Of a DNA stretch of 64,000 nucleotides, positions 15,124 to 23,630 are shown one piece after another. The DNA comes from Sphingomonas sp. CROZ-RG-20F-R02-07 (GTDB lineage Bacteria > Pseudomonadota > Alphaproteobacteria > Sphingomonadales > Sphingomonadaceae), in NCBI RefSeq assembly GCF_022662335.1, contig NZ_JAKNQJ010000003.1:1-64000 (forward strand), in the 5' to 3' direction. Position 1 is the stretch's first letter. Every line of letters starts with the position of its first letter. Both the position numbers and the translations under genes were made by a program. The notes beneath the pieces were generated by a model. It did not search any database and had not been told where the DNA came from. It saw only the letters and a list, made by a program, of their open reading frames with translations.

Positions 15124-17639
15124 TCTGGCTGTTGCTCGCCCAGGCCGCCGACCCGATCGCCGCGACCATCGCTGGCATGACGATCGATCAGAAGGCCGCC
15201 CAGCTCCAGTCGAGCGCGCCCGCCGACGCCAGCGCGGGCCTGCCCGCCTATGACTGGTGGAACGAGGGGTTGCACGGGCTGGCGCGCAACGGCCCGGCGA
15301 CCGTCTTCCCGCAGGCGATCGGGCTGGCGGCGACTTGGGACCCGGACCTTCTGGCGCGCGTCGGCGACGTGGTTGCGACCGAGGCGCGCGCGAAGTTCAA
15401 CGCGAGGCCGGCGGGCGCCGACCGGCGGCTCTACGAAGGGCTGACGATCTGGTCGCCCAATGTGAACATCTTCCGCGATCCGCGCTGGGGGCGCGGGCAG
15501 GAAACCTATGGCGAGGATCCCTATCTGACGGGGCGGCTGGCGGTGGCGTTCATCGGCGGCTTGCAAGGGCCCGACCCGCGCCACCCCAAGGTGATCGCGA
15601 CCCCCAAGCATTTCGCGGTGCACAGCGGCCCCGAGGCGGGGCGCGACGGGTTCGACGCCGATCCCTCGCCGCACGATCTCGAGGCGACCTTTTTCCCCGC
15701 GTTCCGCATGGCGGTGACCGAGGGCAAGGCGCGCTCGCTGATGTGCGCGTACAATGCGGTTCACGGCACGCCGGTCTGCGCGCTGCCGTCGCTGCTGATC
15801 GATCGGCTGCGGCGGGACTGGGGCTTTGCCGGCTTCACCGTGTCCGATTGCGACGCGGTCGCCAATATCGCGCTGTTTCACCATTATCGCCCCGATGCGG
15901 CCGGCGCCGCGGCGGCGGCGCTGACGGGCGGCACGGATCTCAATTGCGGCAGCAGCTATGCCGCGTTGCCCGAGGCGGTGGCGCGCGGCCTGGTCGGCGA
16001 GGCGGCGGTGGATGCGGCGCTGACGAAATTGCTGACCGCGCGCCGCGATCTGGGCATCGCGTTCGGCGCAGCCTCGCCCTGGTCGCGGATCGCGCCGTCG
16101 GACGTAGCCACGCCCGCCCACCACGCGGTCGCGCTGGAGGCGGCGCGCAAGGCGATCGTCCTCCTCCAGAACGCGCACCGGCTGCTGCCGCTGAAACCCG
16201 CCACGCGGCTGGCGGTGATCGGCGCGGATGCCGACGATCTGGGCGTGCTCGAGGGCAATTATCACGGCACCGCCACAGCACCGGTCACGCCGCTCGACGG
16301 ATTGACGGCGCGCTTCGCGCAGGTGCGCTATGCGCAGGGTTCGGTGCTGGCCGAGGGCGCGCCCGTGGTGATGCCGCGAACCGCGCTGCGCGACCTCACC
16401 GCCACCTATAGCATCGGCGACCGCACTTTGCTGACGCGAAACGAGCCGCGGATCGACCGCAATCTCGCCCGCGCCGCGCCGGCGCCGGGCGTTCCCACGA
16501 CCGGCTGGCGCGCGCGCTGGACCGCGCAGTTCACGCCGCCGGGGCCGGGCCGCTACCGGCTGGTGATCGATCAGGCGCAATGCTGGAAGGATTGCACCGT
16601 CCATGACCGCGCGACGCTGCGGCTGGGCGGGCGGCTGCTGCACGACGGCCCGCTTCCCAAGGGTCGGGTCGAGATGGATGTGGAGAGCGACGGCACGCCG
16701 CAGCCGCTGATCCTCGATCTCGATCATCGGAGCGAAGACGAGAGCATCCGCCTCCTTTGGCTGCCACCCGCCGAGCCGCTGCTGGCCGAGGCGGTGGCGG
16801 CAGCGAAGGCGGCGGACGTGGTGGTGCTGGTCGCCGGCCTGTCCCCCGATCTGGAGGGCGAGGCGCTGCCCGTGCAGGTGCCAGGCTTCGTCGGCGGCGA
16901 CCGCACCGACATCGCCTTGCCCGCGCCGCAGCGGCGGCTGGCGGCGGCGTTGCGCGCCACGGGCAAGCCCGTCGTCCTGGTGCTCGCGAGCGGCAGCGCG
17001 GTGGCGGTCGATCCCGCAGACGCCGACGCGATCCTCGCGCTCTGGTATCCCGGCGAGGCGGGCGGCACCGCGCTCGCCGACACGCTGGCGGGCGCGAGCA
17101 ACCCGTCGGGCCGCCTGCCCGTCACGCTTTACCGCGCAACGAGCGACCTGCCCGCCTTCGTCGATTACGGCATGAAGGAGCGGACCTACCGCTATTTCAC
17201 CGGTACCCCATTCTGGGGCTTCGGCCACGGGCTCAGCTATACGCGCTTCGCCTATGATCGCGCGGCGGCGCGCGGCGGGATTGCGGGAGCACCCGTCACC
17301 GTCCGCGTGCGCGTCGCCGATCGCGGCGCGCGCGCAGGCGACGAGGTGGTGCAGGCCTATGTCGTTCCCCCCGCGGGCGACGCGCGGCCGGCGCTGACCG
17401 ATCCGGTGTTGCAGCGCCAGCTCGCCGCGTTCGCGCGCATCACGCTGGCGCCGGACGAGGCCCGCGACGTCACGCTCACGCTCGATCCGCGAATGCTGGC
17501 GAGCGTCGACCGCGACGGCACGCGGCGCGTGCTGCCGGGCCGCTACCGGATCTGGATCGGTGGCGGCCAGCCGGGCGACGGGGCCGGGCAATGGAGCGAA
17601 GTCACGCTGACCGGCGCCGCGGTGGTGCTGCCGCGATGA
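15120..17639 (+). CDS. GH3 glycosidase with PA14 insert, candidate beta-xylosidase
   Basis: An 839-residue GH3 enzyme. Seen: the first domain has DWWNEGLHGLARNG, WSPNVNIFRDPRWGRGQET and KHFAVHSGP, and the nucleophile D243 in TVSDCDAV. The second alpha/beta domain starts near residue 330, is interrupted by a PA14-like insert (GRYRLVIDQAQCWKDCTVHD, about 470-540), and ends with WYPGEAGG and YTRFAYD; a fibronectin-like domain closes the protein. These motifs place it with xylosidase and glucosidase-type GH3 enzymes rather than NagZ. Known: GH3 proteins of this build include plant N-glycan beta-1,2-xylosidases of gut Bacteroides; that role is inferred here from context. The hydrophobic N-terminus is only about 9 residues (MIWLLLAQA), unusually short for a signal peptide. 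The start overlaps the previous stop by 4 bases. Confidence 0.85.
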   Translation: MIWLLLAQAADPIAATIAGMTIDQKAAQLQSSAPADASAGLPAYDWWNEGLHGLARNGPATVFPQAIGLAATWDPDLLARVGDVVATEARAKFNARPAGADRRLYEGLTIWSPNVNIFRDPRWGRGQETYGEDPYLTGRLAVAFIGGLQGPDPRHPKVIATPKHFAVHSGPEAGRDGFDADPSPHDLEATFFPAFRMAVTEGKARSLMCAYNAVHGTPVCALPSLLIDRLRRDWGFAGFTVSDCDAVANIALFHHYRPDAAGAAAAALTGGTDLNCGSSYAALPEAVARGLVGEAAVDAALTKLLTARRDLGIAFGAASPWSRIAPSDVATPAHHAVALEAARKAIVLLQNAHRLLPLKPATRLAVIGADADDLGVLEGNYHGTATAPVTPLDGLTARFAQVRYAQGSVLAEGAPVVMPRTALRDLTATYSIGDRTLLTRNEPRIDRNLARAAPAPGVPTTGWRARWTAQFTPPGPGRYRLVIDQAQCWKDCTVHDRATLRLGGRLLHDGPLPKGRVEMDVESDGTPQPLILDLDHRSEDESIRLLWLPPAEPLLAEAVAAAKAADVVVLVAGLSPDLEGEALPVQVPGFVGGDRTDIALPAPQRRLAAALRATGKPVVLVLASGSAVAVDPADADAILALWYPGEAGGTALADTLAGASNPSGRLPVTLYRATSDLPAFVDYGMKERTYRYFTGTPFWGFGHGLSYTRFAYDRAAARGGIAGAPVTVRVRVADRGARAGDEVVQAYVVPPAGDARPALTDPVLQRQLAAFARITLAPDEARDVTLTLDPRMLASVDRDGTRRVLPGRYRIWIGGGQPGDGAGQWSEVTLTGAAVVLPR

Positions 17640-19060
17640 GCGATTTCGCGATGCTCGGGCGGCGCACCATACTCGCCGGCGGCCTGGCGCTCGCCGCGGC
17701 ACCCGCGCTGGCCACGGCACCCCGCTTCGTCTCGCGGCGGCCGGCCGTCGGCGATCGCCGCTTCGTCAGCCCCGCGGTGGAGCGGGCGATCGGGCATGTG
17801 TCGCAGCGGATCGGCGATGCGAAGCTCGCCTGGATGTTCGCCAACGCTTGGCCCAACACGCTCGACACCACCGTGCTCGCGGCGGGCGAGACCGACAGCT
17901 TCGTCATCACCGGCGACATCCCCTGCCTATGGCTGCGCGACTCCGCGGCGCAGATGGCGCCCTATCTGCCGCTGCTGCGCAAGGATCCTCGGCTGGCGAT
18001 GCTGGTGCGCGGGCTGATCGCGCGCCACGCCCGGTCGATCCTGATCGATCCCTATGCCAACGCCTTCATGCAGGATCCGGCGGCGCGGACCACGCTCTCC
18101 TGGGCGCTCCACGACAATACCGAGATGAAGCTAGGCGTCGCGGAGCGCAAATGGGAGGTGGATTCGCTCTGCTACGCGATCCGCCTCGCCTATGGCTATT
18201 GGCAGGCGACGCGCGATCCGCGCCCGTTCGACGCCACTTGGGCCGCGGCGGCGCAGGCTATCCTGCGCACCTTTCGCGAGCAACAGCGCAAAGGTAGCGA
18301 CGGCCCCTACCGGTTCCGCCGCAGCGCGCCCGAGCCGACCGAGACGCTGCTCGGCGGCTATGGCCGCCCGACGCGCCGGATCGGGCTGATCCATTCGGGT
18401 TTCCGGCCTTCCGACGATGCGTGCGATTATCCGTTCCTGATCCCCGCCAACCTGTTCGCGGTGACGGCACTGCGCGAACTGGCGGTGCTGGCGCGCGACG
18501 CCCGGCCCGAACCGGCGCTCGCCGCCGCCGCCACCGCGCTCGCCGACGAAGTCGCGGCGGCGTTGCAGGCGCATGGCACGATGCGGCTGCCCGACGGGCG
18601 GACGGTCTGGGCCTATGAGGTCGACGGCTATGGCAACGCGTCGTTCATGGACGATGCGAACGTGCCGTCGCTGTCGGGGCTCGCCTATCTCGGCTGCGTG
18701 GACGATCGCGATCCGCTCTGGCGCGCGACCGCGGCGGCGGCGTGGAGCGGCGACAATCCCTGGTTCTTCCGCGGCCGCGCGGCCGAGGGAATCGGCGGCC
18801 CGCATGTCGGGCGCCGCTATATCTGGCCGATGTCGCTGATCGTCCGCGCGCTCTCCGCTAGCGACGACGCCACGGTCCGCGCGTGCCTGCGCCTGTTGCG
18901 CGACACCGATGCCGATACCGGCTTCGTCCACGAGGCGTTCGACATGGACGATCCGGCCAAATTCACGCGCCCCTGGTTCGCCTGGGCCAACGGGCTGTTC
19001 GGCGAGCTGATCGTGCGCCTGGCCGAAACCCGGCCGCATCTGCTGGAGTCGTTCGCATGA
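17636..19060 (+). CDS. GH125 exo-alpha-1,6-mannosidase
   Basis: A 474-residue member of GH125 (metal-independent exo-alpha-1,6-mannosidases with an alpha/alpha barrel). The family block WLRDSAAQMAPYLPL (D102) is present, with LHDNTEMKLGVAERKWEVD, GLIHSGFRPSDD, YEVDGYGNASFMDDANVPS and FVHEAFD. A Tat-like signal (LGRRTILAGGLALAAAPALA) starts at residue 7. Start ATG 17636 overlaps the GH3 stop by 4 bases. Known: GH125 removes alpha-1,6-mannose left on the N-glycan core after alpha-1,2/1,3-mannose removal, and it is commonly paired with GH92, as here. Confidence 0.93.
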   Translation: MSDFAMLGRRTILAGGLALAAAPALATAPRFVSRRPAVGDRRFVSPAVERAIGHVSQRIGDAKLAWMFANAWPNTLDTTVLAAGETDSFVITGDIPCLWLRDSAAQMAPYLPLLRKDPRLAMLVRGLIARHARSILIDPYANAFMQDPAARTTLSWALHDNTEMKLGVAERKWEVDSLCYAIRLAYGYWQATRDPRPFDATWAAAAQAILRTFREQQRKGSDGPYRFRRSAPEPTETLLGGYGRPTRRIGLIHSGFRPSDDACDYPFLIPANLFAVTALRELAVLARDARPEPALAAAATALADEVAAALQAHGTMRLPDGRTVWAYEVDGYGNASFMDDANVPSLSGLAYLGCVDDRDPLWRATAAAAWSGDNPWFFRGRAAEGIGGPHVGRRYIWPMSLIVRALSASDDATVRACLRLLRDTDADTGFVHEAFDMDDPAKFTRPWFAWANGLFGELIVRLAETRPHLLESFA

Positions 19061-21378
19061 GGATCGGCCGCCGCCGCCTGCTGCAATCCTCCGCGCTGGC
19101 GCTCGCGCTGCCCGGCGCCGCGCGCGCGGCGACGCGCGATCCGGCACCGGCGGCGCCCAATCTCTTCGTCGGCACGGGCGGGCACGGCCACACCTATCCC
19201 GGCGCCACGCTGCCCTGGGGCATGGTGCAATTGTCGCCCGATACCGATGTCGAGCGCTGGGACGCGTGCTCGGGCTACCACCGCGACGACGGCTCGATCA
19301 TGGGGTTCAGCCACACGCATCTGTCGGGTACGGGCATCGGCGACATGCTCGACATCCTGGTCGTGCCGACGCGGGGGCCGGTGAAGCTCGTGCCGGGCAC
19401 GCTCACCGATCCGGGCGCGGGCTATCGCCAGCGTTTCACCGCCGAGTTCGCCGAGCCCGGCTATTACCGCGTGGCGCTGCAGAGCGGCGTGCGGTCCGAA
19501 CTGACCGTCACCGATCGCACCGGCTGGCACCGTCACACCTTTCCGGCGGGGCCCGGTCACGTCCTGATCGACCTGTCGCACCTGGTGCTCGATGCCTCGG
19601 ACACGCAGCCACTGATCGACGAGGCGCATCTCGCGATCGATGCGGACGGCACGCTGACCGGCGGCCGGCGCGTGTTCCGCTGGGCCAAGGGCCGCCGCAT
19701 CTTCTTCGCGCTGCAATGCTCGCGCGCGCCCGACCGTGTGACCTTCTATGGCGACGACGATGCCGAACGGCCCGCGGGCACAAGGCGCGTCGAGGGCCGC
19801 CGGCTGAAGGCGGTGCTGCATTATGACGATGCGGGCGCCGCGCCGCTGCTGATCCGTTGCGGCCTCTCCGCGGTTGATGTGAGCGGCGCGCGCGCGAACC
19901 TGGCGGCCGATACCGGCTATTGGGATTTCGACCGGGTGCGCCGCGCCGCCGGACGCCGCTGGGAGGCGGTGCTCGGCCGCATCCGCGTCACCGGCGGCAG
20001 CGACGACCAGCGCGTGATCCTGGCTTCTGCCCTCTACCACGCGACGCTCGCGCCGACCTTGGTGTCGGATCGCGACGGCCGCTACCCGGCGCTCGACGGC
20101 AGCGTCGGGCGCGTGCCCGCGGGGGGTGCCGCCTACAGCACCTGGTCGCTGTGGGACACCTACCGCGCGCTCCTTCCGTTGTTGACGCTGATCGCGCCCG
20201 AACGCGCCAAGAGCCTGATCGACGACCTGATCCGCCAGACGACGCAGTCGCCGCTCGGGCCGCTCGTCTGGCCGTTGCAGGGCAAGGAAACCGCGACGAT
20301 GATCGGCTGGCACGGCGTCGTGCCGCTCGCCGAGGCGCAGGCCAAGGGCATCCCCGCCGACTACGCCGCCGCCTGGCCCGCAATCCGTCGCCGCAGCTTC
20401 GATTTCGCCGCCCCCGATCGCGACAACAGCCTCGGCCGCGCGCTTTACGACGCGGGCGGCTATGTCCCCGCCGACCGGGTGTTCGAAAGCGTGAGCCGCA
20501 CGCAGGAATATGCCTATGACGATTGGGCCGCGTCGCATCTGGCCCGCGCGGCGGGTGCGGGCGCGGACGCCGCGCGGCTGGTCCGGCGATCGGGCAATTG
20601 GCGCAACGTCATCGACGGACGGATCGGCTTTGCCCGCCCGCGCTTCGCCGATGGCCGCTGGTGGACGCCCTATGATCCCGTCCAGCTCGGCCACATGCCC
20701 AAGCCCTGGTGGCGCGACTATACCGAGGCGAATGGCTGGCAGGCGACCTTCCTGAACCAGCACGACATCTACGGCCTGATCGCGCATATGGGCGGCGACG
20801 CCGCGTTCGAGGCGAAGCTCGACGCGCTCTTCGCGGCGCCCTCGACGCTGCCGGCCAACGCACCGCCCGACATATCGGGGCTCGTCGGCCAGTATTCGCA
20901 CGGCAACGAGCCCGACCAGCACGCCGCCTATCTCTATGCCTATGTGGGCGCGGCGTGGAAGGCGCAGGCGATGGTGCGGCGGCTTTGCACCGAGATGTAC
21001 GCCAACGCGCCCGACGGCATCATCGGCAACGACGATTGCGGCCAGATGAGCGCGTGGTTCGTCTTCTCCGCGCTCGGCTTCTACCCGGTCGATCCGGTCG
21101 AGGCGGTCTATGTCTTCGGCAGCCCGGCGTTCGAACGTGCCGAGGTGCAGGTGGGCGACGGGCGGCGGCTGGTGATCGATGCGCCGGGCAACACCGCCGC
21201 GACGCCCTATGTTCAGGCGGTGACGTGGAACGGCGCCCCCTGGACGCGGAGCTGGATCGCGCATGCCGATCTGGTGCGCGGCGGCACGCTGCGCTTCGTG
21301 ATGGGCACGGCGCCGAATCCCGGCTTCGGGCGCGCGCACGCGGATCGGCCGCCGTCGTTCGGCCATCGGCCGGGATGA
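19057..21378 (+). CDS. GH92 calcium-dependent alpha-mannosidase
   Basis: A 773-residue GH92 enzyme. After a Tat-like signal (IGRRRLLQSSALALALPGAARA), conserved blocks follow: GTGGHGHTYPGATLPWGMVQ, GYHRDDGSIMGFSHTHLSG, the glycine-rich barrel segment YSTWSLWDTYRALLPL, and near 655-672 GNDDCGQMSAWFVFSALGFY with the catalytic acidic residues. The length matches the family. The ATG overlaps the GH125 stop by 4 bases. Known: GH92 enzymes are inverting exo-alpha-mannosidases (1,2-, 1,3- or 1,4-linkages) acting on N-glycans and fungal mannan; linkage cannot be assigned here. Partner of the upstream GH125. Confidence 0.94.
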   Translation: MRIGRRRLLQSSALALALPGAARAATRDPAPAAPNLFVGTGGHGHTYPGATLPWGMVQLSPDTDVERWDACSGYHRDDGSIMGFSHTHLSGTGIGDMLDILVVPTRGPVKLVPGTLTDPGAGYRQRFTAEFAEPGYYRVALQSGVRSELTVTDRTGWHRHTFPAGPGHVLIDLSHLVLDASDTQPLIDEAHLAIDADGTLTGGRRVFRWAKGRRIFFALQCSRAPDRVTFYGDDDAERPAGTRRVEGRRLKAVLHYDDAGAAPLLIRCGLSAVDVSGARANLAADTGYWDFDRVRRAAGRRWEAVLGRIRVTGGSDDQRVILASALYHATLAPTLVSDRDGRYPALDGSVGRVPAGGAAYSTWSLWDTYRALLPLLTLIAPERAKSLIDDLIRQTTQSPLGPLVWPLQGKETATMIGWHGVVPLAEAQAKGIPADYAAAWPAIRRRSFDFAAPDRDNSLGRALYDAGGYVPADRVFESVSRTQEYAYDDWAASHLARAAGAGADAARLVRRSGNWRNVIDGRIGFARPRFADGRWWTPYDPVQLGHMPKPWWRDYTEANGWQATFLNQHDIYGLIAHMGGDAAFEAKLDALFAAPSTLPANAPPDISGLVGQYSHGNEPDQHAAYLYAYVGAAWKAQAMVRRLCTEMYANAPDGIIGNDDCGQMSAWFVFSALGFYPVDPVEAVYVFGSPAFERAEVQVGDGRRLVIDAPGNTAATPYVQAVTWNGAPWTRSWIAHADLVRGGTLRFVMGTAPNPGFGRAHADRPPSFGHRPG

Positions 21379-23630
21379 TCGCCGCCGCGCTCCTGCTGGC
21401 GGGCACGGCGCGGTTCGACTGCGTGGTCGCGGGGCCGGGCGGCCACGTCGCGGCCGATCTGCTGGCGGCGCGGCTGGACGAGCGGCGCGGGCGGCCGATC
21501 CCGCGCGGACGTTGCCGGCGGATGCTGCTCGTCGCTCGCACGGCGAAGGTCGCGGCGGCCCTGCCGCGAGCGTTGCGCGCGCGCTGGCGCGATGCCGCGC
21601 CCGTATCGCGATCCGCCGAGGGCTATGCCGTCCGGCGGCTGGGGTCCGTCACGGTGATCGCGGCGCAGGGCACGCGCGGGCTGGTCTACGGCGCCGGCTG
21701 GGCGCTGCGCGCGTGGCGTGGGCTCGGCACGCTGGCGATGGGCGCGCGGGTGGACGCGGCACCGGCCTATCCGGCGCGGCTGACGCAGATCGGCTACCGT
21801 GCGAAGAACAACAGCTATGATGCGTGGACGCTGGCGATGTTCCGCCGCCGCATCGAGGATCTCGCCCTGTGGGGCGCCAGCGGCGTGCAGGTCATCGCGC
21901 CGGTGTCCGACGACGCCGTGCGCAGCCCGCTCTTCCCCGCGCCGCCCGTGCCGACGCTCGCCGGGATCGGCCGGATCGCGCACCGGCTGGGAATCGATTT
22001 CGCGCTCTATTATCCCCTGCTCGGCGATTATGCGGCGCGCGGTGCGATCGCTGCCGAGACGGCGCGGCTGCGCACGCTGCTCGCCGCGCTGCCGCGGGTG
22101 GACGCGCTCTACATTCCGGGCGGCGATCCGGGGCACAGCGCGCCGCCCCTGCTGTTCCGCGTCGCCCGTAATGCGTCAGCGGTAGCGCGCAGGGCAAACC
22201 CCGCAATGCGGCTGTGGCTTTCCACGCAGGGATTCGACGCGGCGGGCTATGACGGCGTCTATGCCGCGCTGGCGAAACGGCCGCGCTGGCTGACGGGGGT
22301 GTTCGTCGGGCCGCAATCGCGCGATCCGCTGCCGCTCCAGCGCCGCCGCATCCCCGCGCGCTATCCGCTGCAGCTCTACCCGGACATCGCGCACACGATG
22401 CACGCGCAATTCCCGGTCGATCGCTGGCATCCCGCCTTCGCGCTCAGCGAAGGGCGCGAGCCGATCGATCCGCGCCCGATCGCCTTCGCCGCGATCTTCC
22501 GCCGCCTCGCTCCCCTGTCGCGCGGGTTCGTCACCTATTCGGAAGGGGTGAACGACGATGCCAACCAATATCTGTGGATGCGGCTGGGCTGGACGCCGGG
22601 TGCCGATCCCGCGGCGCTGATGGCCGATTATGGCCGCGTCGTCATGGGCGACGCGCGGGCCGGCGCGCTCGCAATGGCGCTTGAGCGCGATTGGGTCGGC
22701 GATCCGGCCCAGAATGCGGCGATCGACCGGACGCGCGCGCTGGCGGACGCGCTGCGCGGCACCGGCTGGCAGGCGGACAGTCTGGGCTACCGCGCCACCT
22801 ATGACGCGCTCGTACGGGTGCGGCTGATCGCGGCGCGCGCGCGCGATGCCGCCGCGACGGCGGCGCTCGCGCGGGGCGATGCGGATGCGGCGATCGCGGC
22901 GTACGCGACCACCGATGGCGACGCAGCGCAAGTGCTGCGCACGCGGCTCTTCGCGCTGGCGGCCCGGCTCTATGCGCAAGCGCGGCTCCAGCTCAGCGTG
23001 CCGCTCTACGGCGCGTCGGGGACCGAGCGCGGCGCCAATCTCGACCGTGCCGATGTGCCGCTCGACGATCGCGCATGGCTCGCCCCGCGCATTGCCGCTG
23101 CGCGAGGCGACCCGGCGGCGCTCGCAGACCTGGCCGATCACGCGCGCGCACGCGAAGGCGCACTCTACGACGATCTGGGCGATCCCGATCACGAACCACA
23201 CCTGGTTCGCGGCACCGGGCTCGCCGCCGATCCGCAGGGGTTCGCCACCGCGATCGACGGCATCGCCGACCGCACGCCGGCGGACGGCTGGCGGCTGTCG
23301 GAGATCAGCTATGCCGAGACGCTCTACGACGCGCCGCTGCGGCTGCATTATACCGGGCTCGATCCCGCCCGCGGCTATCGGCTGGTCGCGGCCTGGGCGG
23401 GGGAGGATTATGCGCTGCCGATGCGGCTCGTCGCCAATGGCAGCGTCGCGCTTCACCCGTTCCGCGCCCGCCGCGCCAACCCTGAAACCGTCGAGGTCGC
23501 GATCCCGCACGCGCTGACCGCGGGCGGTACGCTCGATCTGGCGTGGAGCCTTCCGCCCGGCCTCGGCGGCAGCGGGCGCGGCCACCAGATCGCCGAGACC
23601 TGGCTCATTCCCGAAGGAACGACACCGTGA
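21375..23630 (+). CDS. Unrecognised 751-residue protein, candidate new glycoside hydrolase
   Basis: I cannot place this protein in a named family. Seen: a short hydrophobic start (MIAAALLLAGTA); a small alpha/beta region to about 130 with TRGLVYGAGWALR, like the domain in front of the barrels of GH20, GH67 and GH84 enzymes; and a barrel-like middle (about 135-440) with LTQIGYRAKNNSYDAW, DALYIPGGDPGHSAPP (D251) and FVTYSEGVNDDANQYLWMRLGW (E390). An alanine-rich helical part (about 440-600) and a beta-rich tail (WRLSEISYAETLYDAPLRL) follow. It is coupled on both sides: ATGA overlap with GH92 and GTGA overlap with the fucosidase. Every other enzyme in the operon is a recognised exo-hydrolase, so a step they do not cover, such as cleavage in the chitobiose core, is a reasonable guess for this one. 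That function is inference only. Confidence 0.8.
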   Translation: MIAAALLLAGTARFDCVVAGPGGHVAADLLAARLDERRGRPIPRGRCRRMLLVARTAKVAAALPRALRARWRDAAPVSRSAEGYAVRRLGSVTVIAAQGTRGLVYGAGWALRAWRGLGTLAMGARVDAAPAYPARLTQIGYRAKNNSYDAWTLAMFRRRIEDLALWGASGVQVIAPVSDDAVRSPLFPAPPVPTLAGIGRIAHRLGIDFALYYPLLGDYAARGAIAAETARLRTLLAALPRVDALYIPGGDPGHSAPPLLFRVARNASAVARRANPAMRLWLSTQGFDAAGYDGVYAALAKRPRWLTGVFVGPQSRDPLPLQRRRIPARYPLQLYPDIAHTMHAQFPVDRWHPAFALSEGREPIDPRPIAFAAIFRRLAPLSRGFVTYSEGVNDDANQYLWMRLGWTPGADPAALMADYGRVVMGDARAGALAMALERDWVGDPAQNAAIDRTRALADALRGTGWQADSLGYRATYDALVRVRLIAARARDAAATAALARGDADAAIAAYATTDGDAAQVLRTRLFALAARLYAQARLQLSVPLYGASGTERGANLDRADVPLDDRAWLAPRIAAARGDPAALADLADHARAREGALYDDLGDPDHEPHLVRGTGLAADPQGFATAIDGIADRTPADGWRLSEISYAETLYDAPLRLHYTGLDPARGYRLVAAWAGEDYALPMRLVANGSVALHPFRARRANPETVEVAIPHALTAGGTLDLAWSLPPGLGGSGRGHQIAETWLIPEGTTP

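Noticed and set aside
14898..17720. 940-codon leftward open frame
   Set aside because: Antisense to GH3, which has the nucleophile and PA14 insert; Arg-rich shadow.
18817..21366. 849-codon leftward open frame
   Set aside because: Antisense to GH92; no motifs.
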